Counted from the stretch's first letter, positions 26,328 through 35,658 are shown. The stretch is DNA of 58,951 nt from Planctomycetota bacterium (GCA_027623235.1 JAQBVJ010000032.1:1-58951); one strand, 5' to 3'. The notes: generated by a model from the letters alone, not told the origin. A program made the numbers and translations.

Positions 26328-27536
26328 TTACGCGCCGAACTTTTCGAGCTTTCCGGCGTGAGCCATCGCAAATCCCATCAGGTATTTCGCAGGGAACTGG
26401 CCGAGACCACCGGTGATGCACTGCGTCTCGCCGAAGCTGTCACACGCGTCCGGGCGGGCGAGGTCTGACCACAGCAGCACGGGGACCGGATGCCAGCTGT
26501 GCGATTTCATCTTAGCCGGCGTGCTGTGATCGCCGGTCACGATGAGGCAGTCCGGGTTGAGCGCCATGATTTTCGGGATGCACGCATCGAGCTCTTCCGT
26601 CCGGCGGACTTTTTCCGGGAAGTTGCCGTCCTCGCCGGTTGAATCCGTGTACTTGAAGTGGACGAAGAAAAAGTCGTAGTCATCCCACGCGGCCTTCAGC
26701 CTCGCCATCTGGTCGTCGAGAGTTTGTCCGGCGTCGAGGATGTCCATGCTGACCAGTCGAGCCAGGCCGCGGTACATCGGGTAAACCGCGATCGCTCCGG
26801 CACGCAGGCCGTAAACTTCGCTGAGCGGCGGGACGTTCGGTTTCATGTCGATGCCACGCATCGTGAGCAGATTGGCCGGCTGGTCGTCCTTGAGGATTTC
26901 CCGAGCCTGCTCCAGAAACTGCGTGCAGATCTCCGCGGTCCTTTGCGAAGGCCCGTCCGCTCCAACCGGGGCGAGTGGCGGCACTCCCGTTCGTTGCGGG
27001 TCGGTGTCGTTGACGTTGCCGCCGAGTCCGTCGCCGCGGAACACGATGACCAGGCGATATTCCTTCACGTGGCGGACGAAAACTTCGACGCCAGGAATTT
27101 CGATCTGGTCGAGCTTTTCGCACAGCTTCGAGGCGATTTCCGATTTGACCCGCCCCGCGCGGCGGTCGGAGATGTTGCCTTCTGCGTCGATCGAGCAGAA
27201 GTTGCCGCGAATTGCGACATCGTCCGGCGTGAGTTCAAAGTCGATCCCCAGCGCTTCCAGGACGCCTCGCCCGATCTGATATTCCAGCGGGTCGTACCCG
27301 AACAGGCCGAGGTGCCCTGGTCCGCTGCCCGGGCTGATTCCCGGCAGGACCGGGGTGCTCAGGCCAAGCGTGCCTTCCTTTGCGAGGGCATCCATATTCG
27401 GAGTCTTCGCGGTTTCCAGCTCCGTCCCGCCACCTTTTTCGATCGGCAGTCCGCCCAGCCCGTCGGCGACGAGCAGGACAATTTTCGAATCGGTCTGCTT
27501 CTGCAGCTTCCGGGTCAGGTCCTGAAGATCGCTCAT
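26328..27536 (-). CDS. apgM: 2,3-bisphosphoglycerate-independent phosphoglycerate mutase, archaeal type
   Basis: A 402-residue ApgM of the alkaline-phosphatase superfamily; interconverts 3- and 2-phosphoglycerate in glycolysis. The metal site begins VLLVADGLGGLP; the nucleophile region is PVLPGISPGSGPGHLGLFGY, and IVTGDHSTPAKMKSHSWHPV supplies the second metal ligands. IRGNFCSID and DRRAGR are typical of the archaeal-type enzyme. The ATG at 27536 (MSDLQDL) matches the family start. No signal peptide. Confidence 0.93.
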   Translation of the reverse strand: MSDLQDLTRKLQKQTDSKIVLLVADGLGGLPIEKGGGTELETAKTPNMDALAKEGTLGLSTPVLPGISPGSGPGHLGLFGYDPLEYQIGRGVLEALGIDFELTPDDVAIRGNFCSIDAEGNISDRRAGRVKSEIASKLCEKLDQIEIPGVEVFVRHVKEYRLVIVFRGDGLGGNVNDTDPQRTGVPPLAPVGADGPSQRTAEICTQFLEQAREILKDDQPANLLTMRGIDMKPNVPPLSEVYGLRAGAIAVYPMYRGLARLVSMDILDAGQTLDDQMARLKAAWDDYDFFFVHFKYTDSTGEDGNFPEKVRRTEELDACIPKIMALNPDCLIVTGDHSTPAKMKSHSWHPVPVLLWSDLARPDACDSFGETQCITGGLGQFPAKYLMGFAMAHAGKLEKFGA

Positions 27537-28023
27537 CGAAGATTCCGCGTGTTGAGTCCGGCTGGACGGAGAGTGCAAAGAGAATTGAGACACGTATTCT
27601 TGAGGACTGGCCTCGGCGATTCAATCAACGACTTTTTATAAGCTGCGCGGCATTCCGGACGACACTCTCCCCTGGACGCGTCCCTGCTGGAAACGGACTG
27701 GCCGAGCACTCAACGGCCGCAGCGAAAACGGCCGAACCTGGGGCGACGAAAGGCAATGCAGCAGTGGGCAAAAGCCTCAAGCGCGTTCACGGTTGAGCGT
27801 TGAGTCGACACCGGGGCGCGGCGTACCGGACTGGCTTTTCGGCAGGCTGTTGAGAAAGTGGCATGAGCATCCTGCCAATCGTGTTCGGCACGGTTCCTGC
27901 CTGACGATGCGATACGCAGAGGCCGTGCCGAACAGTATTGGCATCCTGCCCTTCCGGAATCACGACGCACCCCGCCATAAATTGCGCAGTGCGAGGGCCA
28001 GGCGATAACCGGGGCAGATTGGC
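27537..28023. other. Gene-free stretch of 487 bases holding one large hairpin
   Basis: Between apgM and a lipoprotein gene, both minus strand. Apart from the hairpin at 27875-27941 I see no gene. The piece 27820-27850 (GACTGGCTTTTCGGCAGGCT) looks like dispersed intergenic sequence. Confidence 0.5.
27875..27941. repeat. Large hairpin with 19-base arms
   Basis: CCAATCGTGTTCGGCACGG (27875-27893) and its inverse (27923-27941) match 17 of 19, the mismatch being one 2-base step; loop 29 bases. Flanking GCATCCTGCC occurs on both sides (27867 region and 27941-27950) as a direct repeat. This looks like a complete dispersed palindromic element rather than a terminator, as no T tract is present. Confidence 0.75.
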
Positions 28024-28602
28024 TCACTTATGGTCGGCCAGATTTTCAATCTGCGCGTTTTCGACGGAGGCCATGACGCGGAGGGAACGGGCGCTGGGCT
28101 TTCTGATGCAGCCTCCTTTGGCTCCGCAGGCTTCGCTTCCGCACTCGCTGCACGAGTGGACCTTCGACATCGTGAATGTGCCGTGGTCGTTGTTTTCCGC
28201 GGAGTAGTCGGCGTGGAACTGACCTCCGGATGCCGTTCCGTTGTAGACATACTTGCCTCCGGCCAGCAGGCCGAGGTCGGCGTCGCCCTCAAATGTGTAG
28301 ATGTGACCGTCCTCAGTCACCAGCATCGGCAGTTCGAATTCGTACGGCACAACTTTGAGGAATGTCGCTTTGAAATGAGCGTGGTAATAACCCTCGCCCT
28401 GCTTCGTGATGATCGCGCGGAGGCCGCCTTCGTGGCCGTTCCAGTCGCTGTGCCATTTTCCGTCCCAGCAGCCGGCCATTTCATTTTCGGGCCAGGAGTA
28501 GCTCTGAGCCGTTTGCCATTCCCGCTCAAAAGCGCATCCGGTGAGTGACACCGTCGCGGCGGCGAGGAGGCAAAGTCGAGCAACGAGGCTGATTTGAGAC
28601 AT
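28024..28602 (-). CDS. Lipoprotein of unknown function
   Basis: A 192-residue protein starting MSQISLVARLCLLAAA, with a lipobox (SLTGC, Cys23), so membrane-anchored outside the cytoplasm. The middle is a small beta domain (AGCWDGKWHSDWNGHEGGLR, YYHAHFKATFLKV, YEFELPMLVTEDGHIYTFEG, GQFHADYSAENNDHGTFTM) that resembles lipocalin-like or META-like folds by rhythm only. The tail has CSECGSEACGAKGGC, four Cys that could bind metal or form disulfides. AAGGTGAG lies 7 bases before ATG 28602. I do not recognise the family. Confidence 0.7.
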   Translation of the reverse strand: MSQISLVARLCLLAAATVSLTGCAFEREWQTAQSYSWPENEMAGCWDGKWHSDWNGHEGGLRAIITKQGEGYYHAHFKATFLKVVPYEFELPMLVTEDGHIYTFEGDADLGLLAGGKYVYNGTASGGQFHADYSAENNDHGTFTMSKVHSCSECGSEACGAKGGCIRKPSARSLRVMASVENAQIENLADHK

Positions 28603-28683
28603 AAGAAACTCACCTTGCGATCGATTCCGGTTTCCCGATCGCAATTTCAAAAATGGCCCACAATTCGGTTCGCGTCGCGGCGG

Positions 28684-28755
28684 GGTGGCTGGGGTCGAGC
28701 AACGCGGCCCCCAGACCGAATCACTGGGGGCTCACTTCGTTCGACCCCTGCCACC
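28684..28755. repeat. Long imperfect palindrome (GGTGGC...GCCACC)
   Basis: Left arm 28684-28714 and right arm 28724-28755 pair over most of their length: GGTGGC[T/A]GGGGTCGA at the outside and GCCCCCAG/CTGGGGGC at the inside, with a mismatched middle. The inner TCACTTCGTTCGACC echoes the TCGCTTCGCTCGGCC of the three repeats at 29.6-33.3 kb. Confidence 0.7.
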
Positions 28756-28805
28756 AGGCGAGCGACAGATCCGCAAAGGCAACACGCAGTAAACAATCTC
28801 CCAGG

Positions 28806-28863
28806 AACCGTGGGCTAACGCCCAGCGGCTGATGAATCAGCCGCCACGCGTTAGCGTCCGGTT
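28806..28863. repeat. Long imperfect palindrome (AACCG...CGGTT)
   Basis: Arms 28806-28833 and 28836-28863 share AACCG, GCTAACGC and GCGGCTGAT in inverted order, with a few mismatches and a 2-base loop. A hairpin of nearly 60 bases, of a type I recall as dispersed in planctomycetes. Confidence 0.7.
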
Positions 28864-29145
28864 CTTAACGAGGGGGCGTTTTATTTATTGCGGGTTGCCT
28901 AAGAAGAACGGCCGTTGCCTTCAACTCGGATCGGCTGTGCCCGGTCCGCCTCTTCATTGCGACGTGGCGAGTCCCCAAATATTGCCCAGTTTGCCTCGTC
29001 GCTGGACCAGGAGACGGCTCTGCAAAACACACGGCCCACGGCAGAAGCGGCAATTGACGGAGACCGGGCAAGACGGTAACCATTCGGGAGGTCGCTCAGG
29101 ACGATGTTTACTGAGTGAAAGGTGCGTGATTTTCCGGAGGCCTTC

Positions 29146-29571
<426 letters not shown>

Positions 29572-29589
29572 CGGACAATGAACACTGAA

Positions 29590-29672
29590 GTAGGGTGGGC
29601 CGAGCGAAGCGAGCCCCACCAGTGAGCGACCTGCTAAAGCTGGTGGGGCTCGCTTCGCTCGGCCCACCCTAC
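29590..29672. repeat. Perfect 33-base palindrome between exbD and the toroid gene
   Basis: Arms 29590-29622 and 29640-29672 are perfectly complementary (33 bases, 17-base loop). The core is TAGGGTGGGCCGAGCG. It lies 19 bases after the exbD stop and 31 bases before the next start. Read as protein it gives the spurious GRAKRAPP motif. Copies also lie at 32021 and 33180. Confidence 0.92.
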
Positions 29673-29702
29673 GGAAACTGTGAAAAACCAACCCGAGTCC
29701 CA

Positions 29703-32024
29703 ATGACCCTCGCCTCAATCCCGCTTGTTGAGTGGTTTGCCACGCAGATCGAGACGTCGACCGATAACGTCGAGCTCGGGCTGTGGGTATCGGTTCTGGC
29801 CGGGCTGCTGTTTGCGACGGTTCAGTTCATCACGATGATGGTCACCCGCTGGGGCGACAGCGACCCGACGCGAAAAGCGTTCATGTTTTCCGTGCTGGTG
29901 CACCTGTCGCTGGCGTTCGGAGCCGTCGCGGTTTCGCCACCAGCTCCGCTGCCGTTTGTGCTGACGGAGGAACGGACGGAAATCCGCGACGTCTTCATTG
30001 AAGGCGAGGAGCAGGTCCAGCTCGACCGCAGCGGGAACACGCGAATCTGGGAGAAGCCGCCGGAAGCTCCGGATCAGGAAGTCGCCCGGACCGATCGCGC
30101 GCCGCTCGACTTCAAACCGCTGGAGGGACCGGAACGAAAGCCAGGGCCGATCACGATGCCGGATCTGGAACTACCGGACCTGACGAAGAACCCGGAGGTC
30201 GCAATCGCTCGACCGGAAGCTCAGAACTTCGCCCTGCAGGATCCGCTTCCTGTCGAGTCTGCCGCGCCGCTTCAGGTGACCGAGGAAACAACGGAAGCTC
30301 GGCCTGAGGTCAATGTGCCGACGATGTCGCCGATCCGAAAACGCATCAAACGCAGCGGCCTGCAACCGGACCTCACCGTCGAGCGCAAGCCGACGCGTGG
30401 CAGCGTCGATCAGATTTCTCCGCAGTTTGATTCGCGCCGCGAGGTCGCTTCGCTCGACGTCCCGCTCGACCCGTCTTCGTTCCTGCGAAACACGAATCCG
30501 TCCGACCAGATTGTCCGCCGGACTGGACCGACTCCGGCGGAACTGCCGACCGAAGAAACGGGAGTCATCGCTGACACGACGACGACGGATTCCGAAAGTG
30601 GCGCCGTCGGTAAGCCGAAATTCAGTCGACTGCAAACTCGAACGCCGCGCATGGATGACCTCGGGGGCACGCAGCGGTTGAAGCCGGAGCTGGCTCCAAA
30701 GTCGGCCAATCCGCTGCCTGACCCGGTGGTCTCCGTACGAAGCGGGCTCGACACACGGTTTCCGATCGACGGTCCCCGGCCCAGCGCGATCACGCCGAAT
30801 TTCGTCCCGATCAACCCGAACATCACGACGAGCATTCCTCCGACGTATCGGCTGAGGAGCCTCGCCAGACGAGCAGACATCGCTCGCAAGTTTGGCGGCA
30901 CCGACGCGACGGAACGAGCCGTCGAAGCGAGCCTGCAGTGGCTTGCCCTGCACCAGAATCCGGCGGGTTACTGGGATCCCGATGGCTACACCGATAACTG
31001 TCCGGCGAACGACGTCTGTCGGGGTCGAGGCGGGTTGATCGATCTCGCGCTGCTGGACGGCGACGCTCAGCACGCGGCGATGATTAAATCGCAGACCGGA
31101 GCGAAGGCCGATTCGGGAGTGACCGGCCTCGTGATTCTGACTTTCCTCGGAGCGGGACATACCCACGAGGAAGGTCCCTATTCGGATCAGGTGGACCGGG
31201 CTCTCAACTGGCTGATTCGGCAACAGGAATCGAACGGGTTCCTCGGCGGTGGAGCGTCGCGCTACGCTCGAATGTACTGCCACGCGATTGCGACTTACGC
31301 GCTCGCTGAGGCGCTGGGCATGCAGACCGACAGAGCCAGTGACCGCCGCCTTCGCGAACCGATTCAAAAGGCTGTCGACTTTATCATCGAAAATCAGAAT
31401 CCAACGGATGGCGGATGGCGGTACGAGAAAGGTCAGCGCAGCGACATGAGCATGTTCGGCTGGCAGCTGATGGCGCTGAAAAGTTCTCAGATTGCCGGCA
31501 TCAAAGTGCCTGAAGAAGTCACGCTGAAAATGATCGAGTTTCTCCGGCAGCGCAGTCTGGGTGAGCGAAGTGGCCTTGCGGCATACCGGCTCGTCGAGGC
31601 TCCGTACGAACCGCTTCCGCCCGCACCGGCGATGACGGCCGAGGCACTTTTCTGCAAGCAGATGCTCGGCCTGGCTCGGGACAACCCTCAAAGCCAGGAA
31701 GCGATCGAGTTTCTGATGGAGCGTCTCCCCAGCCGCCGAACGGAGGACATCTACTACTGGTACTACGGAACGCTGGCGGTTTACCAGTACGGCGGTCCCG
31801 AGTGGCAGGCGTGGAATACGGGGCTGCGCGAATGGCTGGTGGCCGATCAGCGAACAAGCGGCCATGCGGCCGGCAGCTGGGATCCGAAGCCGCCCTGGGG
31901 CCCGTACGGCGGGCGAGTTTTCTCAACGGCCCTCAGCAGTCTTTGCCTTGAGGTCTACTACCGCTTCCTGCCGCTCTATCAGGTCCGGCGCGGGATGAAC
32001 TTTGATGAGGACAACACTGAGTAG
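29703..32024 (+). CDS. TonB-like membrane protein with C-terminal alpha/alpha toroid domain
   Basis: A 773-residue protein. Two hydrophobic helices (about 27-47 and 58-78); the second contains SVLVH (Ser63, His67), the SxxxH pattern found in TonB/TolA-type energy transducers. Residues 85-380 are Pro/Glu-rich and probably disordered, spanning the periplasm. Residues 400-760 are a terpenoid-cyclase/prenyltransferase-like alpha/alpha toroid: VEASLQWLALHQNPAGYWDP, ALNWLIRQQESNGFLGG, AVDFIIENQNPTDGGWRYEK. The DxDD acid motif of cyclases is not seen, so it is probably a binding domain. exbD is 131 bases upstream. Start at ATG 29703; readings through the palindrome are rejected. Its TAG stop is part of the next repeat. 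Confidence 0.75.
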   Translation: MTLASIPLVEWFATQIETSTDNVELGLWVSVLAGLLFATVQFITMMVTRWGDSDPTRKAFMFSVLVHLSLAFGAVAVSPPAPLPFVLTEERTEIRDVFIEGEEQVQLDRSGNTRIWEKPPEAPDQEVARTDRAPLDFKPLEGPERKPGPITMPDLELPDLTKNPEVAIARPEAQNFALQDPLPVESAAPLQVTEETTEARPEVNVPTMSPIRKRIKRSGLQPDLTVERKPTRGSVDQISPQFDSRREVASLDVPLDPSSFLRNTNPSDQIVRRTGPTPAELPTEETGVIADTTTTDSESGAVGKPKFSRLQTRTPRMDDLGGTQRLKPELAPKSANPLPDPVVSVRSGLDTRFPIDGPRPSAITPNFVPINPNITTSIPPTYRLRSLARRADIARKFGGTDATERAVEASLQWLALHQNPAGYWDPDGYTDNCPANDVCRGRGGLIDLALLDGDAQHAAMIKSQTGAKADSGVTGLVILTFLGAGHTHEEGPYSDQVDRALNWLIRQQESNGFLGGGASRYARMYCHAIATYALAEALGMQTDRASDRRLREPIQKAVDFIIENQNPTDGGWRYEKGQRSDMSMFGWQLMALKSSQIAGIKVPEEVTLKMIEFLRQRSLGERSGLAAYRLVEAPYEPLPPAPAMTAEALFCKQMLGLARDNPQSQEAIEFLMERLPSRRTEDIYYWYYGTLAVYQYGGPEWQAWNTGLREWLVADQRTSGHAAGSWDPKPPWGPYGGRVFSTALSSLCLEVYYRFLPLYQVRRGMNFDEDNTE

Positions 32025-32055
32025 GGTGGGCCGAGCGAAGCGAGCCCCACCCTAC
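32021..32055. repeat. Short copy of the TAGGGTGGGCC repeat, supplying a stop codon
   Basis: GTAGGGTGGG (32021-32030) and CCCACCCTAC (32046-32055) form a 10-base stem around CCGAGCGAAGCGAGC. The TAG at 32022-32024 is the stop codon of the toroid gene. Confidence 0.85.
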
Positions 32056-32083
32056 AACTTCTGCACGGCCTTCCGAGCTCTTG

Positions 32084-32467
32084 ATGCCCGAACGACAGGT
32101 CATTGTTTTTGAGAATCGTCCTCGCTGGGCTCCGGCGTTGCAGCGGGAGTTCGTGGAGTCCGGCATTCGAGTCCGGGCCTGCCGGACCGCTCAGGCTTTG
32201 CTGAGTCTCGCCACCGCTTGCCGGGATCACTCGGATTCTTTTGTCGCGATCATCGATTTTGAAGTCGGCCCTGCGACCTGTCTGCCACTTCCGGCACGCC
32301 TGGCGGAATTTTCGCCACAGGGCGTTATTGCACTCGGAACAGCGGAAACCGATGTTCTGGAGCCTTCGCTGCGCGAACTCGGTGTGACTTCCTATCATCC
32401 CGCTTCGATCGAGAGCCGCCGTCTGGCTCATGAATGCCAGCGAATCCTGAATTCGCAACACGGCTGA
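32084..32467 (+). CDS. Receiver-like protein of unknown function
   Basis: A 127-residue protein with the alternating strand/helix rhythm of a response-regulator receiver: RQVIVFENRPRWAPALQREF, then VAIIDFEVGPATCLPLPARL with Asp at the usual phosphorylation position, and GVIALGTAETD. The N-terminal acidic pair of true receivers is missing (VFEN instead), so phosphorylation is doubtful. No output domain. ATG 32084 is chosen over TTG 32081. It is followed by rsmD after 56 bases. Confidence 0.6.
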   Translation: MPERQVIVFENRPRWAPALQREFVESGIRVRACRTAQALLSLATACRDHSDSFVAIIDFEVGPATCLPLPARLAEFSPQGVIALGTAETDVLEPSLRELGVTSYHPASIESRRLAHECQRILNSQHG

Positions 32468-32523
32468 ATTTCATCCGAGGCCGGATTCACGGCGCGTCGG
32501 TTAGCCCGTTTCAGAAATTACCC

Positions 32524-33183
32524 ATGAGAATTATTCGAGGACGACTCGGAAAGCGCAAGCTCCTTTCGAACCCCGGGCTGACCACACGACCGATCACCGA
32601 CCGCGTGAAGGAAAGCCTCTTTGAATTCCTGGAAGACGACCTCGTCGACGCGCGGATCGTTGACATCTTTGCCGGGACCGGCACGCTCGGTCTGGAAGGT
32701 CTCAGTCGCCAGGGACACAGCGTCGTGTTCATCGAACGGGATCGACTGGCCGTCGAACTGCTCAAAAAGAACATCGAGCATCTCAAGGTCCAGGACGAAG
32801 CACTCTGCTGGGCCAACGATGTCGAGCGGACGTCGTTTCGCCCGAAAAACTGCGACGACTTTCTGCCGTACGACGTCTGCTTTTTTGACCCGCCGTACAA
32901 GCTCGTCCCGAAAATTCGAGACGGTGCGAAGCTCTACAAATCGCTGCAGCGACTCGCCCGTGACGGAGTGACTCGCGAGGGCTCGCTGCTTCTGTTTCGG
33001 ACGCCGCGTGAGTCGGAACTCGAATTGCCCCCCGAGTGGGAATTCGAACGGAAGACCGAGTACGCGACGATGGAGGTTCACTGGTTCCGCCGTCGACCAA
33101 GCGAACTGATTGAGCCGGAAGAGCCAGCTGCCGAACAGCCTGCTGACATCGAGTCCGCTGTGGAACCCGAGTCCACGTCGTAG
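32524..33183 (+). CDS. rsmD: 16S rRNA (guanine966-N2)-methyltransferase RsmD
   Basis: A 219-residue RsmD. It begins MRIIRGRLGKRKLLSNPG as the family does; TRPITDRVKESLFEFL, the SAM-binding IVDIFAGTGTLGLEGLSRQG, VFIERDRLAVELLKKNI and the catalytic FFDPPYK are all present. The last ~25 residues are an unusual acidic Pro/Glu tail (ELIEPEEPAAEQPADIESAV), not seen in typical RsmD. ATG 32524 gives the standard start. Its TAG stop (33181-33183) belongs to a palindromic repeat. Confidence 0.92.
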   Translation: MRIIRGRLGKRKLLSNPGLTTRPITDRVKESLFEFLEDDLVDARIVDIFAGTGTLGLEGLSRQGHSVVFIERDRLAVELLKKNIEHLKVQDEALCWANDVERTSFRPKNCDDFLPYDVCFFDPPYKLVPKIRDGAKLYKSLQRLARDGVTREGSLLLFRTPRESELELPPEWEFERKTEYATMEVHWFRRRPSELIEPEEPAAEQPADIESAVEPESTS

Positions 33184-33262
33184 GGTGGGCCGAGCGCAGC
33201 GAGCCCCACCAGATTGTCAGATCGAACTGCCGGTGGGGCTCGCTGCGCTCGGCCCACCCTAC
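33180..33262. repeat. Palindrome shared by two convergent genes, giving both stop codons
   Basis: Perfect 31-base arms (33180-33210 and 33232-33262), 21-base loop. Left-arm TAG 33181-33183 ends rsmD on the plus strand; right-arm CTA 33259-33261 is the TAG stop of the membrane protein on the minus strand. Same family as 29590 and 32021, with one characteristic base change (CGAGCGCAGCGAG). Confidence 0.93.
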
Positions 33263-35658
33263 GGAGATTTCTGATTGATCGAACCCGTTTGGACTGCAAG
33301 ACCGGTGATCTCACGCAGGACTGGTTCGGGAAGGAACCGGTCGATGTGCCCGGCCTTCTGGTTGATCGCTTCCAGACGGAGGGACTCTCGCGCGGCCCTG
33401 CGCGCTTCTTCAGGACGTCCGGCTTCTCCAAGGGCGATCGCGAAATCCGCGTTCCAGAGTGGATGAGTCGGGTAAAGGTCCAGGGCCTGGCCGAGCCACT
33501 CGGCTGCCGATTGAGCGTGCTCGCTGTTGCCGCTCCGCTGGAATCGTTTCCGGTATCGGCGGCCGATCTGATATGCGTAGTAGCCGCTGTGCGGATTTCG
33601 TTGTCGGGCCTCAAGAGCAAAGTCGACACCCTCAGCAAAGCGGTCATCGTCCCGGGTCTGTTCCCACAAGAGGAATGACAAATCCGACAGCCGCATGAGA
33701 GGAGTCGGCGACAATGGATCGGCCTGAGCCGCCTGCGAATACCTCGCCCGGGCGCGACCGTAGTTGGACTGTCGCGTCGCTTCGTAATCGCCCGATTGGA
33801 GTTCAGCGGTGGTTCGGATGACCGGTACGAATGCCATCTGCAGACAGGCAGCGAAGGCCGTGACCAGAAAGACTGCGAGAATCAGCGTCGCCGCCCGCGA
33901 TCGTGACGGCGATTCGGCCGGCTTCTCTTCCGAGCAGATCGGCTCGGTCAGAATCGCCAGAGCGAGCAGGCATCCACAGATCGCCGGCATCGCAATTCCC
34001 CCTGCGGCGAGCAGATGAACGAGCAGCGTGACGACCGCCGCGAGAGCGGCTGTCTGAGTCAGACCTGAGCCGGGAGTGACTCGACCTGCAGCCTGAAGCC
34101 GGTTTGCCAGGAGACTCAAAACAACGACCAGTGCTCCCGTCGTCACGAGCTGCCAATTGAGTGACGCATCGGCGACGAACTGCCAGCCTGCGGCGATCAC
34201 AAAGGCAGAGCCAAGCACTTTGACTGGTGAAGGTCCGCTGGCTTCGGGTTCGACAGCGTCCATTCGATGATCGTTTGCCAGGCCTCTTGAAAGTCGCAGT
34301 GCATTTCGAGCCAGCACAACGGCGAGCAGCAGCAGCGCGAGGACTCCTGGCACCCCGGCATTGGCCAGTACGTCGAGCAGAAAGTTGTGGGGATCGGCAA
34401 TTTCTTCGCTGGTTTCCGCCAGCTTGTGCTGCAGGTAGTGGGAGCGAAAGTTCCCAGGACCCACTCCGAACCAAGTGGATTCGGCAATCACCTGAGCGGT
34501 CCCCGACCAGTATTGAAACCGGTACTGAATCGACTTCGGTGCCTCGCTGAGCACTTCAATATCGAGCGATCCGGTCGCGATGGCTCCGCCGGTCAGGATT
34601 CCTGCCAGCAGAACTGCCAGTGTGGCGACGATGACGACCTGCTTCAGTGCGTCACGTTTCAAGCCGGCCAGACTCACCAAAGCGGCGAACCCGATTCCGG
34701 CGGCGGTGCCGATCAATGCGGTGCGACTTTTGGTGAGCAGCAGCGTGTAGCCGACGACGGCAAGGCCTCCGATCGGGATGCCATTTGTGATCAGCCAGTC
34801 TCGGGTTGAGACGGCCGTAACGGCGTCTGATTGTGAAGCCGCTCCGGCCGAGAAATCCGGTGCGAGGCGAGATTGAATCGCCGCGATGATCGACTGCAGC
34901 AGTCCCGCCACGAGGAGCACGGTGACGACGGAAAGAATTCCGGCGAAGCTGTTTGCGAGGGCAAAAAAACCAAGCGGCTCGGAACTGTCTCGCAGCCTGC
35001 GTTCAAAAAGCCCACGCTGCGCATCCCCCAACGGGATGCTGTCTCGAAGGAACGCCGCCTGGAGATCACTGCGCCGCCTCGCGTCTTCCGTGCTGAGCGA
35101 TGGCGACGCCTCCAGCTGGTCGAGTTCACTCCGTTGTGCCTCGTACTCCCGAATGTTTCCTGCGTACCAGAAGTAGTGCTGCCAGGTGCCGAACAGGGAA
35201 AGACCAATGCCGAGCGTGACCAGCATTTGCAGAAATCGCTGTCGCGAGGCCTGCCGAAGGAGCGTCTGCCTCAATGTCGAAACGAGAACTGCGAGAGAGA
35301 ACCACTCCCACAGCATGTTCGTCGCCAGGCGTTTTTCACCCTCGCCGACAAGGACGAGAATGGCCGACAGAATGTGAGCACCGGCGAGGCTCCAGACTGC
35401 CGCGTCAAGCAGGCCCGGCGAGAACCTGGGAATCTGCCGCTTTGACTGCCACCAGAACCAGAAGGCGGCCACAGGCAGAGTGAACGCGGCGAGCCAGAGT
35501 GAGTCGCCGTCCGCCGTGCCTTCCGTCGGGACGAGCCAGCGGGCGAAGAAGAGTGCCCACAACAGAGATGTCAGAAGCGGTTGGAGATTCAGTTCCGCCG
35601 ACATTGATGGCCGGGCGGAATCACGATTGCGATTGGTCTGCCGACGGCTTTTTCCCAT
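33259..35658 (-). CDS. O-antigen ligase/polymerase-like membrane protein with TPR-like tail
   Basis: A 799-residue protein with about 12-14 hydrophobic helices over residues 30-610. The segment LLLTKSRTALIGTAAGIGFA, then STWFGVGPGNFRSHYLQHKL...EEIADPHNFLLDVLANAGVPG, is the Wzy/O-antigen-ligase (Wzy_C) signature. The last ~180 residues (YGRARARYSQAAQADPLSPT, AAEWLGQALDLYPTHPLWNA, EEARRAARESLRLEAINQKA) are TPR-like and probably periplasmic. It should polymerise or transfer polysaccharide at the inner membrane. No glycosyltransferase cluster is near. Start MGKSRRQTNRN at 35658. Its stop lies in a repeat. Confidence 0.85.
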   Translation of the reverse strand: MGKSRRQTNRNRDSARPSMSAELNLQPLLTSLLWALFFARWLVPTEGTADGDSLWLAAFTLPVAAFWFWWQSKRQIPRFSPGLLDAAVWSLAGAHILSAILVLVGEGEKRLATNMLWEWFSLAVLVSTLRQTLLRQASRQRFLQMLVTLGIGLSLFGTWQHYFWYAGNIREYEAQRSELDQLEASPSLSTEDARRRSDLQAAFLRDSIPLGDAQRGLFERRLRDSSEPLGFFALANSFAGILSVVTVLLVAGLLQSIIAAIQSRLAPDFSAGAASQSDAVTAVSTRDWLITNGIPIGGLAVVGYTLLLTKSRTALIGTAAGIGFAALVSLAGLKRDALKQVVIVATLAVLLAGILTGGAIATGSLDIEVLSEAPKSIQYRFQYWSGTAQVIAESTWFGVGPGNFRSHYLQHKLAETSEEIADPHNFLLDVLANAGVPGVLALLLLAVVLARNALRLSRGLANDHRMDAVEPEASGPSPVKVLGSAFVIAAGWQFVADASLNWQLVTTGALVVVLSLLANRLQAAGRVTPGSGLTQTAALAAVVTLLVHLLAAGGIAMPAICGCLLALAILTEPICSEEKPAESPSRSRAATLILAVFLVTAFAACLQMAFVPVIRTTAELQSGDYEATRQSNYGRARARYSQAAQADPLSPTPLMRLSDLSFLLWEQTRDDDRFAEGVDFALEARQRNPHSGYYAYQIGRRYRKRFQRSGNSEHAQSAAEWLGQALDLYPTHPLWNADFAIALGEAGRPEEARRAARESLRLEAINQKAGHIDRFLPEPVLREITGLAVQTGSINQKSP

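Larger units (their letters stand above)
28603..29145. other. Gene-free stretch of 543 bases with two palindromic repeats
   Basis: Separates the divergent lipoprotein gene and exbD. It holds the palindromes at 28684-28755 and 28806-28863. No exbB or other coding sequence is seen in it. The region from 28870 to 29133 shows nothing I can name, and should contain the exbD promoter. Confidence 0.55.

Noticed and set aside
29595..29702. N-terminal extension MGRAKRAPP of the toroid protein
   Set aside because: It is the translation of the palindromic repeat; the ATG at 29703 starts the real protein.
30171..31865. 564-codon minus-strand open frame
   Set aside because: Shadow of the toroid gene, with Arg-rich composition typical of antisense frames.
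29703..32024. Squalene-hopene cyclase
   Set aside because: The toroid lacks the DxDD acid motif, and the TonB-like N terminus does not fit a cyclase.
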